From: Flavobacterium sp. GSB-24
GTDB taxonomy: Bacteria > Bacteroidota > Bacteroidia > Flavobacteriales > Flavobacteriaceae
Direction of reading: 5' to 3'
Length of the DNA stretch: 64,000 nt
NCBI RefSeq assembly: GCF_027924665.1
Contig: NZ_AP027043.1
Span: forward strand, 4,030,001-4,094,000
Below, piece after piece: positions 61,648-64,000 of this stretch (the stretch's first letter is position 1; each line of letters begins with the position of its first letter). The notes beneath the pieces were generated by a model. It saw only the letters and a list, made by a program, of their open reading frames with translations. It searched no databases and was not told the DNA's origin. The translations under genes and the position numbers were made by a program.

Positions 61648-63624
61648 TTATTCTTGATAATTATATGTTCCTTGTCCTCCAAAATTATCGTTCCAACCAA
61701 TCGTTTGTAACAACCAAGGGTTTGAAGTTAGAGCTGTTGTATTAAGACCATTAATATAATAATTTGGATTAAATTTAATATTAACAGCTGCCCCATTAAA
61801 ATTATCCATCGGCGTAATTAGTGGCGTGCGGATAAAGTTTGCATTGTAAAATGCTGCTAAAGTTGTTAATTGTGCTCCAAAATTTGCCGCATCTGGATCT
61901 GCTACTACACTTGCACGAGCAGCAGCTAAAGGATCTGTAGTTGCAGAAGTTGTTGCAACTCTGTACTGCAAAAAGTTACCCGTACGTTTAGTTCCGTTAA
62001 TTGGAGTCAAACCTAATTTACTCACTGTACCTCCTGTAACTCCTGGCAGAGCTTCATTATCATATAACATCCATCTTTGAACATCCCAGAAACGTTTTCC
62101 TTCGTACGCCAATTCTACTCTTCTTTCATATAAAACAGCTTCAATTGCTTGATACTTATCAGATAATGTTCCAATACCATAATTGTTTGCAGAAGGAATA
62201 CCAACACGATTTCTAATTCTTCCTAAATAAGTTAAAGTACTGTTAGTCTGTCCTAAAGCTGCATAACATTCTGCAATATTCAATAATAGCTCTGCATAAC
62301 GATATTCAAAAATATCCGTTCCCGAATATTGGAAGTTGGTTTCTTTACTAGCATTAATATTAGTCATTTTTCTAACGAAAGCTGGACTAGAGATTGCAGT
62401 GTTTCCATCTGAAAAACCTGCTTTATTTGAACCATCTACCCAACGGTAAGCCCAAAGAACGCTGTTAGGAGTTTCTTTACTTCCCCATTTTGAACCAGAG
62501 AAAGCAAAAGTTCTGTAAAATCTTGGATCTCTGTTCAGGAAGAAAGTAAAATCGTTATAACCATTTGCTGCAGTTGGCCTACTACCATCTGCCATCGGAA
62601 ATAAATCTATCATTTCTTTTGGAGCAGCAACTCCTCCTCCTGTACCGCCTAAACTCAATAAACGAATTCCTTTTTCCCATGAATTATTAATGGCTTGAGA
62701 AAGATTACCAGTTCCGCAAAGCTGCACTGTAATTGCTTCTGAGCAAAAAGCATTGTCAATTAAAAACATTTGTTCCCATTGTTTTGCATTACTTCCGTAT
62801 AATCCGTAACCGTCTGCAGTCAATTGAGCTTCTGCTTCTAATCCAGCTTTTAAAGCTGCTTCCCAACGCTCATTTGAACCATCCCAATTTTTATTAAACA
62901 GAGGACTCGCAAATGTTAACAATACTCTTGCTTTTTGTGCCATAGCTGCTCCTCTTGTAAATCGTCCATAAGCACCTGATGCCCAATTCCCAGGTAATAA
63001 ACTTGCTGCCATATCTAAATCTTTTACGATTTGAGCTACAACTTCAGAAACTTTTGCTCTCGGAAGCTGAATCGATGGATCATCAGCTGCTGCTTCCTGA
63101 ACAGTCGTAACAATTGGTACACCACCATATACGCGCATTAAATCAAAATACTGCATCGCACGCATATAGTACATTTGTCCTTTTGCCTGATCACGAAATG
63201 TTTTATCCAAATTTGAACCTTTTACATCAACTTCTTCTATAAAAGCGTTGCATTCTCTAATTCTATTATAAGGATGGTTATTAATGCTTGTTGTTAATTT
63301 TGCTCCGTAATAGCCACTTCCATCAGCGGAGTTTACAAGGGTTTTATTAGGATTAATAAAATCTTGTGTACCTCCTAGTTCCTCTGTCAATCTTGAGTTG
63401 GCATCTGTATAAGAACCAATAATTGTAGAAGTTGGTGATTTATAAGCATTGTAAAAATCATAATATTGATTATCTACATAGGCTTGTGCACGCTCTTGAG
63501 TTTGGTAGAACGTATCATCATAAAAGCCATAACCTTTCTTATCTTTTAGAAAATCATCACTACAAGAAACCGCACTTGCAGCAAGTAATAATGATAGTGT
63601 TATATATTTAAATGGTGTTTTCAT
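61648..63624 (-). CDS. susD-like: SusD/RagB-family surface glycan-binding lipoprotein
   Basis: 658 residues with a lipobox AVSCSDD (Cys21). The SusD fold shows TPR-like helices and loops: KGQMYYMRAMQYFDLMRVYG, VPIVTTVQEAAADDPSIQLP, FTRGAAMAQKARVLLTFASP, FEYRYAELLLNIAECYAALG, and the C-terminal VLYERRVELAYEGKRFWDVQ and RWMLYDNEALPG. SusD proteins sit at the outer surface and form the lid of the SusC channel, binding the oligosaccharide to be imported. The presumed ligand here is a pectin fragment made by the PL1 enzymes. It follows the SusC stop by 19 bp. Confidence 0.95.
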   Translation of the reverse strand: MKTPFKYITLSLLLAASAVSCSDDFLKDKKGYGFYDDTFYQTQERAQAYVDNQYYDFYNAYKSPTSTIIGSYTDANSRLTEELGGTQDFINPNKTLVNSADGSGYYGAKLTTSINNHPYNRIRECNAFIEEVDVKGSNLDKTFRDQAKGQMYYMRAMQYFDLMRVYGGVPIVTTVQEAAADDPSIQLPRAKVSEVVAQIVKDLDMAASLLPGNWASGAYGRFTRGAAMAQKARVLLTFASPLFNKNWDGSNERWEAALKAGLEAEAQLTADGYGLYGSNAKQWEQMFLIDNAFCSEAITVQLCGTGNLSQAINNSWEKGIRLLSLGGTGGGVAAPKEMIDLFPMADGSRPTAANGYNDFTFFLNRDPRFYRTFAFSGSKWGSKETPNSVLWAYRWVDGSNKAGFSDGNTAISSPAFVRKMTNINASKETNFQYSGTDIFEYRYAELLLNIAECYAALGQTNSTLTYLGRIRNRVGIPSANNYGIGTLSDKYQAIEAVLYERRVELAYEGKRFWDVQRWMLYDNEALPGVTGGTVSKLGLTPINGTKRTGNFLQYRVATTSATTDPLAAARASVVADPDAANFGAQLTTLAAFYNANFIRTPLITPMDNFNGAAVNIKFNPNYYINGLNTTALTSNPWLLQTIGWNDNFGGQGTYNYQE

Positions 63625-63643
63625 AGTTTCTTTTTAATTTTGA

Positions 63644-64000
63644 TTAGAATGATACGTTAAAATTAAGCGACCAAGTTCTAAGTGTAGGATAATTTACTGA
63701 AGAATTATCATACATATTTCTATAATGATCTGGATAAGGATTGTATAAATCCCAAAGATTATTACCTGTTATACCCAATGTTATAGCTGCAATTTTCGTG
63801 TCTGCAAAAACTTTCTTTGGTATATCGTAATTAACACTTAAGTTTCTAACAAAACAACGGAAAGTATTTAGCTGCCAGAAGTCTGATGGACTAGACATAT
63901 ACGTCCATTGTGCTACATTCGGATATTTACCATTTGGATTGTCCTCACCATACATATCTCTCCAGAAACTCTCACGAGACCACATATTATTTGCAGATGA
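63644..64000 (-). CDS. susC-like: SusC/RagA TonB-dependent receptor, C-terminal part (cut by window edge)
   Basis: Only the last 118 residues are visible and the frame is open to the right edge. The end shows the usual SusC C-terminal barrel strands: KYPNVAQWTYMSSPSDFWQL, FRCFVRNLSVNYDIPKKVF, AITLGITGNNLWDLYNPYPD and the terminal LRTWSLNFNVSF, with the final Phe that is typical of Bam-recognised outer membrane proteins. It should import oligosaccharide through the outer membrane with the adjacent SusD. The plug and TonB box are outside the window. Confidence 0.93.
   Translation of the reverse strand, partial: SSANNMWSRESFWRDMYGEDNPNGKYPNVAQWTYMSSPSDFWQLNTFRCFVRNLSVNYDIPKKVFADTKIAAITLGITGNNLWDLYNPYPDHYRNMYDNSSVNYPTLRTWSLNFNVSF

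Overview
The window reads as the chromosome of a Flavobacterium-like member of the Bacteroidota. The evidence is low GC, dense signal peptides and lipoprotein Cys signals, a SusC/SusD pair, glycoside hydrolase families typical of the phylum, weak or absent Shine-Dalgarno sites, and many intergenic palindromes. Apart from one two-component system at 13.5-15.3 kb, every gene lies on the minus strand, so transcription runs from right to left.

Region 1 (about 1-19.8 kb) looks like a locus for Asn-linked glycan use. In transcription order, the operon leaving the 13.4 kb promoter encodes a GH92 alpha-mannosidase lipoprotein, a sodium:solute symporter, a cytoplasmic GH130 mannoside phosphorylase, a secreted CBM9-like protein, a GHL10-like lipoprotein, a glycosylasparaginase, a GH20 hexosaminidase, a GH35 beta-galactosidase and a GH29 fucosidase cut by the left edge. 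A divergent LytS/LytR-type kinase and regulator sit beside it. Next come a NagB-LmbE fusion (glucosamine-6-phosphate deaminase plus deacetylase-like domain) and a second GH29 fucosidase. The pieces fit a pathway that trims fucose, galactose, GlcNAc and mannose, cleaves GlcNAc-Asn, phosphorolyses Man-GlcNAc and feeds amino sugar into glycolysis. I find a shared 16-bp motif at nearly fixed spacing (25-26 bp) from a -7-like box upstream of three of these genes.

Region 2 (about 19.8-23.6 kb) is a short unrelated block: a YdeI-like protein, an SDR/small-barrel/AraC operon and a short endonuclease V-like gene bracketed by two near-identical terminator hairpins.

Region 3 (about 23.8-64 kb) is a very large pectin/rhamnogalacturonan utilization locus of 20 same-strand genes. 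It starts with the SusC C-terminus at the right edge and SusD. Then come PL1, DUF3826, PL1, a 1052-residue beta-helix plus TIM-barrel-like fusion, a GH140-like apiosidase candidate, GH28, GH43, a beta-propeller protein, GH78, an esterase with an STN-like N-terminus, GH95, an MGH1/GH63-like enzyme, GH78, a BNR sialidase-fold lipoprotein, a TIM-barrel isomerase-like lipoprotein, a GH67/GH115-like protein and two GH2 enzymes. The backbone is presumably cut outside by PL1 and GH28 and the branched fragments are stripped of rhamnose, fucose or L-galactose, galactose or glucuronate, arabinose, apiose and acetyl groups. Several members have no activity I can assign.

Most gene junctions in region 3 carry palindromes from several repeat families. 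One ~100-bp family occurs five times in the window, and another supplies the stop codon of two genes. No tRNA, rRNA, CRISPR, phage or insertion-sequence gene was seen.
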